From contig NZ_JBNGOQ010000004.1 of assembly GCF_050589645.1 (NCBI RefSeq), positions 496,001 through 560,000 of the forward strand: a stretch of 64,000 bases of DNA. The letters are read 5' to 3'. Position 1 is the first letter of the stretch; each line of letters begins with the position of its first letter. Of the stretch, positions 33,693 through 42,888 are shown piece after piece. Position numbers and translations under genes: made by a program. The DNA is from JBNGOQ01 sp050589645 (GTDB lineage Bacteria; Bacteroidota; Bacteroidia; Flavobacteriales; Flavobacteriaceae). The notes under the pieces were generated by a model. That model made no database searches. It was not told the DNA's origin and saw nothing but the letters and a program-made list of their open reading frames with translations.

Positions 33693-34822
33693 GCCAATTC
33701 GTTTTGCAGGGCTTCAAAGAACAGGTCTACCTGTTCCTTGGTAATGGTTAGCGCGGGCAAAATGCGCAATAGCTTTTTATTGTTTGCCCCTCCGGTAAAA
33801 ATATGTTGGTCATAGATCAGGCGCTTTCGCAGATCGGCCACCTCAAAATCAAATTCGAGCCCAAGCATTAACCCACGGCCCTTGACCTGTTTCACGGCCG
33901 GTACCTCAAGGGCCCTTTCCTTAATATAGGCCCCTAAATTTCCTGCGTTTTCCACGAGCTGTTCCCGTTCCAACACTTCCAGGACAGCTAAGGTGGCTGC
34001 GCACGCCAGGTGATTGCCACCAAAAGTGGTTCCCAACATGCCATAGGAGGCGGGAATGTGCTCCCGGATCAAGATGCCGCCCACGGGAAAGCCGTTGCCC
34101 ATGCCCTTGGCTATGGAAATGATATCGGGGGATATACCATGGTGTTGAAAGGCGAAGAAGCTACCGCTCCTACCAAAACCGGACTGAACTTCATCTGCAA
34201 TGAGGACCGCCTGGTGCTGCTTGCATAGGGTTGCTACGTTCTGATAAAATTCAGTGCTGGGCTCGTCCAGTCCGCCAACTCCTTGGATCGCTTCCAGGAT
34301 CACGGCACATACGTCTCCTTTTTCGATTTCAGCGGTAAAAGCATTAAGGTCATTAAAGGGTAAAAAACTTACTTTTTGCTGTTTGTTGATCGGGGCATTG
34401 ATCTTTTCATTATCCGTAGCGGCCACAGCGGCGGAGGTTCTACCATGAAAACTGTTGTTAAAGGCAATAACCCTTGACTTTCCTGTTTGGAAAGAAGCCA
34501 TTTTTAAGGCATTTTCATTGGCCTCGGCGCCAGAATTGCAAAGAAACAACTGGTAGTCCCCGCACTGGGATAGACGGCCCAATTGGGATGCCAACTCCTG
34601 TTGCAAGGGGTTTTTGACCGCATTACTGTAAAACCCGATCTTGTCTAATTGGTCTTTAATGCGCTTTATGTAATGTGGATGGGCATGGCCAATGGATATC
34701 ACGGCATGCCCGCCATAAAGGTCCAGATAATCCTGTCCGTGTTCATCCGTAACCACCAGGCCCTTGGCGGAAACCGGGGTTACCTCGTAAAGCGGATATA
34801 CATCAAATAATTTCATAGTCAT
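33689..34822 (-). CDS. argD: acylornithine aminotransferase
   Basis: 377 residues, class III PLP aminotransferase. NSGAEANENALKMA binds the cofactor phosphate, ADEVQSGFGR carries the Asp that contacts the pyridine nitrogen, and the Schiff-base Lys is about residue 239 in SIAKGMGNGFP. It transfers an amino group to the acylated glutamate semialdehyde. ATG at 34822 or 34816 are both possible. It follows proC by about 50 bases and overlaps argF' by 4. Confidence 0.94.
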   Translation of the reverse strand: MTMKLFDVYPLYEVTPVSAKGLVVTDEHGQDYLDLYGGHAVISIGHAHPHYIKRIKDQLDKIGFYSNAVKNPLQQELASQLGRLSQCGDYQLFLCNSGAEANENALKMASFQTGKSRVIAFNNSFHGRTSAAVAATDNEKINAPINKQQKVSFLPFNDLNAFTAEIEKGDVCAVILEAIQGVGGLDEPSTEFYQNVATLCKQHQAVLIADEVQSGFGRSGSFFAFQHHGISPDIISIAKGMGNGFPVGGILIREHIPASYGMLGTTFGGNHLACAATLAVLEVLEREQLVENAGNLGAYIKERALEVPAVKQVKGRGLMLGLEFDFEVADLRKRLIYDQHIFTGGANNKKLLRILPALTITKEQVDLFFEALQNELA

Positions 34823-34875
34823 TGAATTTAATGGACTGTTGTGTTAAGCGTAACATTGTTCTTACTCCACATGGT

Positions 34876-35670
34876 CTATCCCTTTCGTATCTGACTGATT
34901 TTTTCGAAGGAAGCTACAATACCGCGGATCAATGAAGAACTTAAACCTTGGTGTTCCATTTCATTTAGGCCTTCTATGGTGCACCCTTTGGGGGTCGTCA
35001 CCCTGTCTATTTCTTCCTCAGGATGGCTGCCGGACTCGATTAGTAGACTCGCGGCCCCGTTACAAGTATGCATGGCGAGTTCCTGGGCTTCCCGCGCATC
35101 GAAACCGAGTTGAATGGCACCCTGGGTTGTGGCCCGTATCAAACGCATCCAAAAGGCGATACCACTGGCGCAGATAACGGTGGCGGCCTGCATCTGTTCC
35201 TCAGGAATTTCCAGGGAATGCCCCATCCTATTAAATATGGCCTTGGCCAGATCAATACGTTTTGCCCCCATGCTGTTACTACAGAGGCAGGTCATGGATT
35301 TTCCTACGGAAATGGCCGTATTGGGCATACTACGGATAATATATTGGTCCGCTCCAATGATTTCCTCCATTTTCCCGATGCTGAATCCCGTAATGGTTGA
35401 GATCAACACGTGTTTTTCGGTAAGCAGGTCCTTAATATCATGTAGAATCTGCGCAAAATGCCCGGGTTGGACGGCAAAGATCAGCACATCCGATTTTTTC
35501 ACTGCCTCAGCATTGTCAGTGCTAACGGTGACGTTCCCATACTTTTCATAATCCTTGATACTGTCCACACTTCTTTTGGTAAGGAACATGGTGGTAGCGC
35601 CATTGGTGTGCAATATGCCCTTGGCGATGGACAGACCTAGATTTCCGGCTCCGATGATGGCTATTTTCAT
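34876..35670 (-). CDS. proC: pyrroline-5-carboxylate reductase
   Basis: 264 residues from the ATG at 35670, where the Rossmann start MKIAIIGAGNLGLSIAKG begins; a longer reading frame adds 15 unlikely residues that run into a repeat. VQPG in the middle and the C-terminal TTPKGCTIEGLNEME match the ProC signature (TxPGG-like, here with K replacing the first G). It makes proline from pyrroline-5-carboxylate. Its place between argC and argD links proline and arginine synthesis, as in several Bacteroidota. Confidence 0.92.
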   Translation of the reverse strand: MKIAIIGAGNLGLSIAKGILHTNGATTMFLTKRSVDSIKDYEKYGNVTVSTDNAEAVKKSDVLIFAVQPGHFAQILHDIKDLLTEKHVLISTITGFSIGKMEEIIGADQYIIRSMPNTAISVGKSMTCLCSNSMGAKRIDLAKAIFNRMGHSLEIPEEQMQAATVICASGIAFWMRLIRATTQGAIQLGFDAREAQELAMHTCNGAASLLIESGSHPEEEIDRVTTPKGCTIEGLNEMEHQGLSSSLIRGIVASFEKISQIRKG

Positions 35671-35679
35671 TTTTATTTT

Positions 35680-35732
35680 TTTGTCATTCCTGCGAACCTG
35701 CCTGTCGGCAGACAAGGGCGGGAATCTATTTA
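35680..35732. repeat. palindromic intergenic repeat
   Basis: Outer TTCC (about 35685) and GGAA (about 35723), in CATTCCTGCG and CGGGAATCTA contexts, enclose an inner palindrome CTGTCGGCAGACA. The design resembles the REP-like CATTCCTGCG...GGAATCTA elements scattered through flavobacterial genomes. Only this copy is in the window. It lies between argC and proC, inside the otherwise tightly packed arginine cluster, and could form a hairpin in the message. Confidence 0.55.
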
Positions 35733-35767
35733 CACTAGTTTTTACTTCTTAGACGCTCAAGCTGTTT

Positions 35768-36742
35768 CTAAAAGACACCTGCCTTGAGCTGTAGGCCCTC
35801 GTGCTCGTTAAAACCGAACATAAGGTTCATATTCTGTACCGCCTGTCCCGAGGCTCCTTTTAATAAATTATCTATGGCCGAAGTGACCAGCAAAGTATCC
35901 TGATGCTTGTGCAGATGGATATGGCACTGGTTGGTATTTACCACTTGCTTTAAATGAATGGGCTCTTCGGACAGTTGGGTGAATTTCGCATCCGCATAAA
36001 AATCCCGGTACAATGCCATGGCTTCATCAAGCGAAGGCTTAAAATGGGTGTAGGCCGTGGCCAAAATACCTCTTGTAAAATTTCCCCGGTTGGGGAGGAA
36101 CAAGAGTTCCCCGGTGTTTTGCTGGAGCGATTGAAGGCTTTCCCTGATCTCATCCAAATGCTGATGGGTAAAAGGCTTATACCATGAGATGTTGTTGTTC
36201 CGCCAGCTAAAATGGGAAGTTCCTGAGGGGCTTACACCCGCACCCGTACTTCCGGTAGTAGCATTTACATGGATTTGCTGCCCTAAATACCCCGCCTGTG
36301 CCAAGGGCAATAGGGCCAGTTGGATCGCCGTGGCGAAACATCCCGGATTGGCGATGGCCGTGGCCTGTACAATGTCCGCTTTATGGAGTTCGGGGAGGCC
36401 GTAGACAAAGGTTCTATCGTCAAGCGCAGCATCTTTCCCAAGCCTAAAGTCGTTGCTTAGGTCCACAATCTTTGTGTCCTTGGAAAACTCATGGGTTTCT
36501 AGGAATTTGGTGGAATTGCCATGTCCAAGACATAAAAAAACAACGTCCACGTCTAAATTCACCTCATTCGTAAATTCAAGCCCTGTCCGCCCTAAAAGGT
36601 CAGGGTGGGCGGTGACTACTTTTTTACCGGCCCGGGTAGTGCTGTACACAAAATCTATGGCCACTTCCGAATGGCCCAATAGAATCCTGATGAGTTCCCC
36701 ACCAGTATATCCGGAACCTCCTATAATACCTGCTTTAATCAT
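35768..36742 (-). CDS. argC: N-acetyl(succinyl)-gamma-glutamyl-phosphate reductase
   Basis: 324 residues. N-terminal NADP site GIIGGSGYTGGELIRIL, catalytic Cys135 in ANPGCFATAI, and a His region near the C-terminal half. It reduces the acylated glutamyl phosphate to the semialdehyde. It overlaps argG by 8 bases. A 97-base gap containing a palindromic repeat separates it from proC downstream. Confidence 0.94.
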   Translation of the reverse strand: MIKAGIIGGSGYTGGELIRILLGHSEVAIDFVYSTTRAGKKVVTAHPDLLGRTGLEFTNEVNLDVDVVFLCLGHGNSTKFLETHEFSKDTKIVDLSNDFRLGKDAALDDRTFVYGLPELHKADIVQATAIANPGCFATAIQLALLPLAQAGYLGQQIHVNATTGSTGAGVSPSGTSHFSWRNNNISWYKPFTHQHLDEIRESLQSLQQNTGELLFLPNRGNFTRGILATAYTHFKPSLDEAMALYRDFYADAKFTQLSEEPIHLKQVVNTNQCHIHLHKHQDTLLVTSAIDNLLKGASGQAVQNMNLMFGFNEHEGLQLKAGVF

Positions 36743-37925
36743 GATCTTTGTTTACGTGCGTATATATTTTTCCCGAATTGGAGAGGATCTTGATGAACCC
36801 TTTGGCCTCTTCGGCCGTCCATCCCTTGTTCATTTCTCCATAACTGCCAAAGGAAGCATTCATCAAATCGTGCTCGGAGGTGATGCCGTTGAGCTCAAAC
36901 CGGTAGGGATGCAAGCCCACGGAGACCTCACCGCTAACTTTTTTCTGGGTGTCGCTCAGAAACGCCTCGATGTTGCGCATTACTTCGTCCAAGTAATTTC
37001 CTTCGTGCAGCAGCATGCCATAAAAGTTTCCTAATTGGTCTTTTTGATATTGTTGCCACTTGCTCAGGGTATGTTTTTCCAGAAGGTGGTGGGCCTTGAT
37101 AATGATGAGGGAGGCAGGCGCTTCAAAGCCCACCCGTCCTTTTATGCCGATGATAGTGTCCCCCACATGGATATCGCGCCCGATGGCAAATTTGGATGCC
37201 ATAGCGTTCAACTTTTCTATTAGGTTTACCGCGGTATCGGTTTCACCATCGATTGCCTTAAGTTCACCTTTGGTAAACGTAAGGGTGATGGTTTTTGGGT
37301 CCGTTTGCTGAAGCTGACTGGGATAAGCGGTATCCGGCAAGGGCAAATGAGAGGTCAAGGTCTCATCCCCACCTACCGAGGTACCCCAGAGCCCTTTGTT
37401 TATGGAATACTTGGCTTTTTCCCAGGCGAAGTCTACCCCGTTCTTTTTTAGGTATTCGATTTCGGCTTCCCGAGAAAGTTTATAGTCCCGGATAGGCGTG
37501 ATAATCTCAATTTCGGGGGCCAGGATCTGGAAGATCATATCGAATCGTACCTGATCGTTCCCAGCTCCGGTACTGCCATGCGCTATGTAGCCTGCACCTA
37601 CCTTTTTGGCATAGGTCACTATTTCAATGGCCTGCACGATTCGTTCCGCACTTACCGAAAGGGGATAGGTATTGTTCTTGAGGACGTTGCCAAAGATGAG
37701 GTACTTTACCACCTTGTCGTAGAAGGTCTGCACGGCATCTATGGACGTATAGGAGGTGGCTCCCAGTTTTAGTGCCTTTTCCTTGATGACCTCGATCTCC
37801 TCCCGGGAAAACCCACCGGTATTCACACTTACCGCATGTACTTCAAAACCTTTTTCCTGGGAGAGGTATTTTGCACAATACGAGGTATCCAATCCGCCGC
37901 TATAGGCTAAAACGAGTTTTTTCAT
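36735..37925 (-). CDS. argG: argininosuccinate synthase
   Basis: 396 residues. The N-terminal PP-loop is KLVLAYSGGLDTSYCAKYL, and GSTGAGNDQVRFD (about 117-129) binds citrulline and aspartate. It joins citrulline and aspartate using ATP. It overlaps the GNAT gene by 4 bases upstream and argC by 8 downstream. Confidence 0.96.
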   Translation of the reverse strand: MKKLVLAYSGGLDTSYCAKYLSQEKGFEVHAVSVNTGGFSREEIEVIKEKALKLGATSYTSIDAVQTFYDKVVKYLIFGNVLKNNTYPLSVSAERIVQAIEIVTYAKKVGAGYIAHGSTGAGNDQVRFDMIFQILAPEIEIITPIRDYKLSREAEIEYLKKNGVDFAWEKAKYSINKGLWGTSVGGDETLTSHLPLPDTAYPSQLQQTDPKTITLTFTKGELKAIDGETDTAVNLIEKLNAMASKFAIGRDIHVGDTIIGIKGRVGFEAPASLIIIKAHHLLEKHTLSKWQQYQKDQLGNFYGMLLHEGNYLDEVMRNIEAFLSDTQKKVSGEVSVGLHPYRFELNGITSEHDLMNASFGSYGEMNKGWTAEEAKGFIKILSNSGKIYTHVNKDHD

Positions 37926-38548
37926 TTTTGTTTCTTTTTAAGGAACAACTGTTCTTTTATACTTTTTAGGCGTTTAAATGCCTTTCCGTTTACCTTTTCC
38001 CTTTTTCGTTCGTTTTGTTTGGCCTTTGGGTCATGGAGCATTCCCGTACATAGACACATTTTCCGCTCCGTTCGGGTAAGAATATCAAAATTTTTACAGG
38101 TCTGGCATCCTTTCCAAAATTCGGGATCATCGGTAAGCTCCGAAAAGGTCACCGGTTTGTACCCCAGTTCGTAGTTGATTTTCATAACCGCCAATCCGGT
38201 AGTGATTCCAAATATTTTAGCCTCGGGAAATTTTTTCCTGGAGAGCTCAAAGACTTTCTTCTTGATTTTTTTGGCAAGGCCCTGGCCCCTATAATCGGGA
38301 TGTACGATAAGACCCGAATTGGCCACGTATTTTTCGTGCCCCCATACCTCTATATAACAAAAGCCCGCAAAGGTATCGCCGTCCAGAGCAATGACCCCGT
38401 TACCGTTTTCCAGTTTTCGGAGGATGTATTCCGGCGTACGCTTTGCAATACCCGTGCCCCGTACCTTTGCGGATTCCCCGATGGTATCGCAGATAATCTG
38501 GGCGTATCTAAAATGTGCTTCGTTAGCAATAACAATTTCCATTGCCAC
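37922..38548 (-). CDS. GNAT acyltransferase, candidate first enzyme of arginine synthesis
   Basis: 208 residues. The GNAT core is clear: LIVHPDYRGQGLAKKIKKK (about 79-97) is the acyl-CoA pyrophosphate loop. A C-terminal extension (about 140-208) has cysteines in CQTC and CLC that could bind metal, and a basic tail. It is the first gene of the arginine cluster and overlaps argG by 4 bases. No classic argA, argJ or argA-argB fusion is present, so this is the best candidate for acylating glutamate. Whether acetyl- or succinyl-CoA is used cannot be read. Confidence 0.85.
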   Translation of the reverse strand: MAMEIVIANEAHFRYAQIICDTIGESAKVRGTGIAKRTPEYILRKLENGNGVIALDGDTFAGFCYIEVWGHEKYVANSGLIVHPDYRGQGLAKKIKKKVFELSRKKFPEAKIFGITTGLAVMKINYELGYKPVTFSELTDDPEFWKGCQTCKNFDILTRTERKMCLCTGMLHDPKAKQNERKREKVNGKAFKRLKSIKEQLFLKKKQK

Positions 38549-38764
38549 TTACGTTTAAGGGTAAAAAATAAAATTGAATGTTGAAGAGATTTTGCGGAAA
38601 TGGACTCACCTATTTCCAAAACAGGAACGCACCCTTACGGGCGACGGCGAGTAGGCACAAAAGAAGTTGACGGAACTGAAGTCCGAAAAGAAAAGTGGGT
38701 ATGTGCGTTAAAATCCATTAGGAGTCAAATGTACAAATTAAACTCAAACTTCATAAGTTGCACC
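38549..38764 (-). promoter_or_regulatory. leader and promoter region of the arginine cluster
   Basis: A 216-base gap upstream of the GNAT gene. On the minus strand TACATTTG at 38733-38726 matches the -7 consensus, which would give a leader of about 170 bases. I found no TTG at the right distance. The leader contains a GC-rich patch with short hairpins (CCCGTAAGGG near 38632-38641 and GGACTTCAGTTCC near 38670-38682). No ARG-box palindrome was recognised. Confidence 0.35.
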
Positions 38765-40135
38765 TCAATTTTTACGAAATAACATATTTTGCCCCCTTAA
38801 TCTGAATATTTCGTAAAGCAAAAAAGCATACACTACAATATATTCAAGAGCCAATAGTGGTAAACTCTCCTTGTACGCACTGTTGGAGTAGGCCCAATAG
38901 CTCAAGATTACGGCGCCAGACCAGACCAGAGGAAACCGATAATCGGTAAATAAGGCCAGCAACAATACGAATACAATGTACCAGGGATGCACAGTGGCCG
39001 TCAGGAAATAATAACAGCAAAGTACCCATAACATGGAACCCATGAGGGTGGACAATTGCTGGTTTTTTCTCAGGAAGGTAAATAGCAGCACAAGGGTTAT
39101 GGTAAGCAAGGTGGTAATCTTACCGTAGACCTTGATAAGCTCCCAGGGTTTTGCATCGAATTGGACTGCGATTTGTTTGACCAGGTTGTAGAGCCCTGCA
39201 TTGAACTCGAAGTTGGAAAACCACAAGCCTACAGTCTCAGAATAATTGTCCAGGAATTCAGTGGAATAAAAAGGGATTAGCGATACCAGCGTGGTTGTTC
39301 CTACAATAAGGTAGAAAAGTACCGAGCGCTTAAACCCTAAATGCTTCAAGAATAAGGGCAGAAACAGCAAGGGTACGAGCTTTACGGATATGGACAGCGC
39401 AAATACCACGGCCGCTAGAGCCCATTTGTTTTTGGAGACCAGGTACATGGACCATACAAAAAAGAATAACATGACCCCTTCAAAGTGAAGGTTCCCTGTG
39501 AGTTCAATGATGACCAAGGGATTTAGGAAGTACCAAAAAATAAGGTGAGGAGAACGGCTCAGGTTTTGGAGCAATTTTCGCCCAAAATACAGAATACCCA
39601 GGTCCGCAAGAATAATGATGCCCCTTAGGGCAATGGTGGCGCCCAGTACGCTCTTACCCGATAGCAGTGCGGCAAGGGCAAAAAGAACCTGATTCAAGGG
39701 TGGATAATTGCTAAAATGCTTTGCGCTTAAACTACCCATTCCGTCATAAAGTTCCTGTGCATTGGCAATGACCAAGCCCTCCTGTTCAATTAAGGTATTG
39801 GGTAGGTGTAGGTAGGGGTTTATTCCATGGCGCACCAACTCCCCATCCCAAATAAAGCGATAAAAATCTTGGGAAAGATTGGGTTCTGCGATTATGAAAC
39901 AGATACGAAAAAGGATTCCGGCACATAGGAGGAACTTGAGGTTCCATTTTTCAAATTGTATCAATTTGAAGCTCAAAAAAAATGCGCCCAGGAAAAGGGT
40001 CAGTAATTTGATGAAATCGGTACGTTGCAGATCGTAGGCGAAGGCGAGATAGAACGCACTACTGACAAGCACTATCAGAATTGGAATTTTGTGCAGTTTC
40101 CAATAAAGGATAAGGTGTTGGTATATGCTTGGCAT
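38765..40135 (-). CDS. GT-C fold membrane glycosyltransferase (mannosyltransferase-like)
   Basis: 456 residues with about eleven membrane helices. The first periplasmic loop has NLSQDFYRFIWDGELVRHGINPY, with the acidic DFYRFIWDGE pattern common to polyprenyl-phosphate-sugar-dependent GT-C enzymes of the GT87/PIG-M kind. It would use a lipid-linked sugar, plausibly the product of the DPM-like enzyme encoded two genes upstream, to glycosylate an acceptor outside the membrane. It is the last gene of a six-gene minus-strand run. Confidence 0.8.
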   Translation of the reverse strand: MPSIYQHLILYWKLHKIPILIVLVSSAFYLAFAYDLQRTDFIKLLTLFLGAFFLSFKLIQFEKWNLKFLLCAGILFRICFIIAEPNLSQDFYRFIWDGELVRHGINPYLHLPNTLIEQEGLVIANAQELYDGMGSLSAKHFSNYPPLNQVLFALAALLSGKSVLGATIALRGIIILADLGILYFGRKLLQNLSRSPHLIFWYFLNPLVIIELTGNLHFEGVMLFFFVWSMYLVSKNKWALAAVVFALSISVKLVPLLFLPLFLKHLGFKRSVLFYLIVGTTTLVSLIPFYSTEFLDNYSETVGLWFSNFEFNAGLYNLVKQIAVQFDAKPWELIKVYGKITTLLTITLVLLFTFLRKNQQLSTLMGSMLWVLCCYYFLTATVHPWYIVFVLLLALFTDYRFPLVWSGAVILSYWAYSNSAYKESLPLLALEYIVVYAFLLYEIFRLRGQNMLFRKN

Positions 40136-40184
40136 CAGTTAGGGTATAAGGCCAAGAAAAATAAGAAATTAAAATTAAAAATGA

Positions 40185-41669
40185 CTAGGCTTTTGCCGTA
40201 AGGGATTTAAAGAATACAAATCCAAACCCTAAGAACAACATGAAATGGAACGGAAAGAGCCCAAAATCGTTTAAGGGGATGGCGCTGTACATCCCAAAGA
40301 GGAAGTAAACCATTAAAGCCGCCTCCAAAATCATATTCGGAGATAGTTTTTTGGCCAGATACTTATTGCCTTTCCAACTGTCTGTAAGGTTGTTGATGTT
40401 AAATTTAGGAGTGCGCACAAATTCGCTTCGTTTTCCCATATGGCCTTCCAAAACGGCAACCGTGTTGTGCAGGGAGAATCCGAGCGCCACGGAAAAGAAG
40501 GTAAAGAATAGTTTTATATAATCCACAAAGTTGTCAAAACTACTGCCTTGAATACTTCTATAGGTAAACCAATAACAGATGAATAGGATTATGGTGCTAA
40601 CAATGAAAAAACTGGTTACCTCGAAAACCCATCCCAAATGGCCATACATATTTTTGATGTAGAGCATTGGGATACTCAACAAGGCGACGATGAATACACA
40701 GAGGAACATAGAACTGTTCAATAGGTGCATTACTCCGTGGAATTTGGTCTTAAAAGAAATATTCTTGGCGGTGATAACGCTCCAAACGGTTTTCCTAAAG
40801 TTCTCTGCTCCGCCTTTGTTCCATCTGAACTGTTGTGATCGGGCCGCACTGATTACAACCGGGAGTTCCGCAGGAGTCTCTACGTCCTCCAAGTACTTGA
40901 ACTTCCAGTTTTTCAGCTGTGCACGGTAACTGAGGTCCAAATCTTCGGTCAGCGTATCGCCTTCCCAGTTGCCTGCATCCAAAATACATTCCTTGCGCCA
41001 TATCCCGGCGGTGCCGTTAAAGTTTATGAAATGTCCTTTGGCATTTCTTCCTACCTGTTCCAGGGTAAAATGGGCATCCAAAGCAAAGGCCTGGATTCTG
41101 GTTAGCGTTGAATAATCCCTATTGATATGGCCCCATCGGGTCTGTACCACGCCTATTTCCTTATCTTTAAAATAGATTACCGTTTTCTTTAACCAATCGT
41201 TATCTGGTAAAAAGTCGGCATCAAAAATGGCCACGAAATCACCCTTGGCTATTTTTAGGCCCTCTTTTAGGGCGCCTGCTTTAAACCCTTCCCTGTTCTC
41301 CCGTCGAATATGCTGAATGTCCAGACCGGTGTCCTGCAGGGCCTTAATGCGTTCGGCGGTTTCCTCTATCGAATTATCGGTGGAGTCATCCAGTACCTGG
41401 ATTTCCAATTTACTGGTAGGGTATTCTATCTTGGCGATATTTTCCAACAGGCGTTCCACCACATACTCCTCATTATAGATGGGAAGTTGGATGGTAACAA
41501 AGGGAATTTCCTTGGGATCTAATAGATTGTATTTTGGGGCTTCTTGGTTTTGTCTTTTTTGTCCGAGGTAATTGACCAAAAGATTTAATTGGGCCAGACT
41601 ATAAAAGAATATCAATACTAATGCAATGCTGTAAATAGCGATGATAATGTAAACAATTGTAAGTCCCAT
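40185..41669 (-). CDS. processive family 2 glycosyltransferase, cellulose-synthase-like
   Basis: 494 residues from the ATG at 41669, which sits one base after the upstream stop; an earlier ATG at 41702 would overlap that gene by 32 bases. One N-terminal membrane helix, the cytoplasmic GT2 domain with DDSTDNS, FDADFLPD, TEDLDLSYR and QQFRWNKGGAENF, then four or five C-terminal helices. The D-D-D-QxxRW pattern is that of processive beta-glycan or glucomannan synthases. Product unknown. Confidence 0.88.
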   Translation of the reverse strand: MGLTIVYIIIAIYSIALVLIFFYSLAQLNLLVNYLGQKRQNQEAPKYNLLDPKEIPFVTIQLPIYNEEYVVERLLENIAKIEYPTSKLEIQVLDDSTDNSIEETAERIKALQDTGLDIQHIRRENREGFKAGALKEGLKIAKGDFVAIFDADFLPDNDWLKKTVIYFKDKEIGVVQTRWGHINRDYSTLTRIQAFALDAHFTLEQVGRNAKGHFINFNGTAGIWRKECILDAGNWEGDTLTEDLDLSYRAQLKNWKFKYLEDVETPAELPVVISAARSQQFRWNKGGAENFRKTVWSVITAKNISFKTKFHGVMHLLNSSMFLCVFIVALLSIPMLYIKNMYGHLGWVFEVTSFFIVSTIILFICYWFTYRSIQGSSFDNFVDYIKLFFTFFSVALGFSLHNTVAVLEGHMGKRSEFVRTPKFNINNLTDSWKGNKYLAKKLSPNMILEAALMVYFLFGMYSAIPLNDFGLFPFHFMLFLGFGFVFFKSLTAKA

Positions 41670-41670
41670 A

Positions 41671-42360
41671 TTATTTGATGCTGTATTTAAATATCCAACC
41701 AAGGATTTTTATGCCTGCAAATATACTACCTTTTACGGTACCCGACACCTTGGACATACCAATTCTTTTTTTATAACGCACTGGTACTTCGGTATATGTC
41801 AATTTTCTCTTCAGTGCTTTCAGCTGCATTTCCACGGTCCATCCGTAGGTTTTGTCCTCCATTTCCAGTGTTAACAACTTGTCATACTTTATGGCCCTAA
41901 ACGGTCCTAAGTCCGTAAATGTTGCCCTAAAAAACAACTTCATCAAAAAAGTGGCCAACTTATTGCCAAAAATTTGCTGTGGCGTCATGGAGCCTGGTTC
42001 GCGTAACGCGCTTACCCTTGCCCCAACAACAAAATCAACACCGTCCTCAACAATGGGTTTTACAATTTTGGAGAGTTCCTCCGGGTAATCGGAATAATCT
42101 CCGTCGATAAATACGATGATATTGGGGGTTTTGGATTGTTTGGCCACATAATCCATGCCGCAGAGGCAGGCGTAGCCATATCCTTTTCGATTCTCGGTTA
42201 GGACCGTAGCCCCCGCTTTGCTGGCGTTTTCCACGGTTTGGTCCGTAGAATGGTTATTGACCACGATGATTTCCGAGACGCAGTCCGGAATTTCTGCAAT
42301 GACCTTGGCAATGGACTCCCCTTCATTGAAGGCAGGAATAATCACTTTGATATCCGTCAT
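41671..42360 (-). CDS. family 2 glycosyltransferase, polyprenyl-phosphate sugar synthase-like
   Basis: 229 residues, soluble GT2 (GT-A) fold: VIIPAFNEGESI at the N-terminus, VVNNHSTDQT, and the metal-binding FIDGDYSDYP. It resembles dolichol-phosphate mannose/glucose synthases that load a sugar on polyprenyl phosphate, the donor for GT-C enzymes such as the one two genes downstream. Its ATG overlaps the stop of the MORN-like gene. Confidence 0.88.
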   Translation of the reverse strand: MTDIKVIIPAFNEGESIAKVIAEIPDCVSEIIVVNNHSTDQTVENASKAGATVLTENRKGYGYACLCGMDYVAKQSKTPNIIVFIDGDYSDYPEELSKIVKPIVEDGVDFVVGARVSALREPGSMTPQQIFGNKLATFLMKLFFRATFTDLGPFRAIKYDKLLTLEMEDKTYGWTVEMQLKALKRKLTYTEVPVRYKKRIGMSKVSGTVKGSIFAGIKILGWIFKYSIK

Positions 42361-42845
42361 TATTTTAAATCGGAAAGCTTGTTTTCCCGCTGGAAACTTC
42401 TAAAACTGAACCACTCCTTAATTTTCCTTCCATTGGAATACTTTTCCGCTGAGGTTAATTTTTCATTCATGTATTTAAGACAATAGCCATTTTTTATGCC
42501 GTCCTTGAGCTGGCATTTGTGGTTCACTTTTCCCCTGGCGTCATAAAACAACCACCAATCTACTTCTTTCCCTTTGTGATAATGCCCCTGTTTTAGTAAT
42601 CTCCCACGTGGATCGTAAAAATGCCAGTAATTCTCCCTTTGGTCCCTAAGGTAATGTCCCTGTTCGGATTTTACCCCGTTTTCATGATAAAATTTCCAAT
42701 ATCCCACCTTGTTTTGTCCGTTCTGCCATCCTTCTGATCGCAAGGTTCCGGATTGATAATAATCTTTCTGGTAGACCCTTCCCATTTTGGGGGATATACC
42801 TATTAGGAGCAATGTCCAAATCAAAGGGAGCAACTTTGAAGACAT
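42360..42845 (-). CDS. secreted MORN-like repeat protein
   Basis: 161 residues. A hydrophobic N-terminus (about 5-18) could be a signal peptide. The body has about five repeats of roughly 23 residues of the bacterial MORN-variant type: GYWKFYHENGVKSEQGHY, NYWHFYDPRGRLLKQGHY, DWWLFYDARGKV and more. Such repeats form beta-hairpin sheets. It lies 43 bases after the Fe-S protein gene and overlaps the glycosyltransferase gene start. Function unknown. Confidence 0.8.
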   Translation of the reverse strand: MSSKLLPLIWTLLLIGISPKMGRVYQKDYYQSGTLRSEGWQNGQNKVGYWKFYHENGVKSEQGHYLRDQRENYWHFYDPRGRLLKQGHYHKGKEVDWWLFYDARGKVNHKCQLKDGIKNGYCLKYMNEKLTSAEKYSNGRKIKEWFSFRSFQRENKLSDLK

Positions 42846-42888
42846 AGTTTTTTACTTTTTGTCGGGACAAAGGGAATAGGTTAACACC

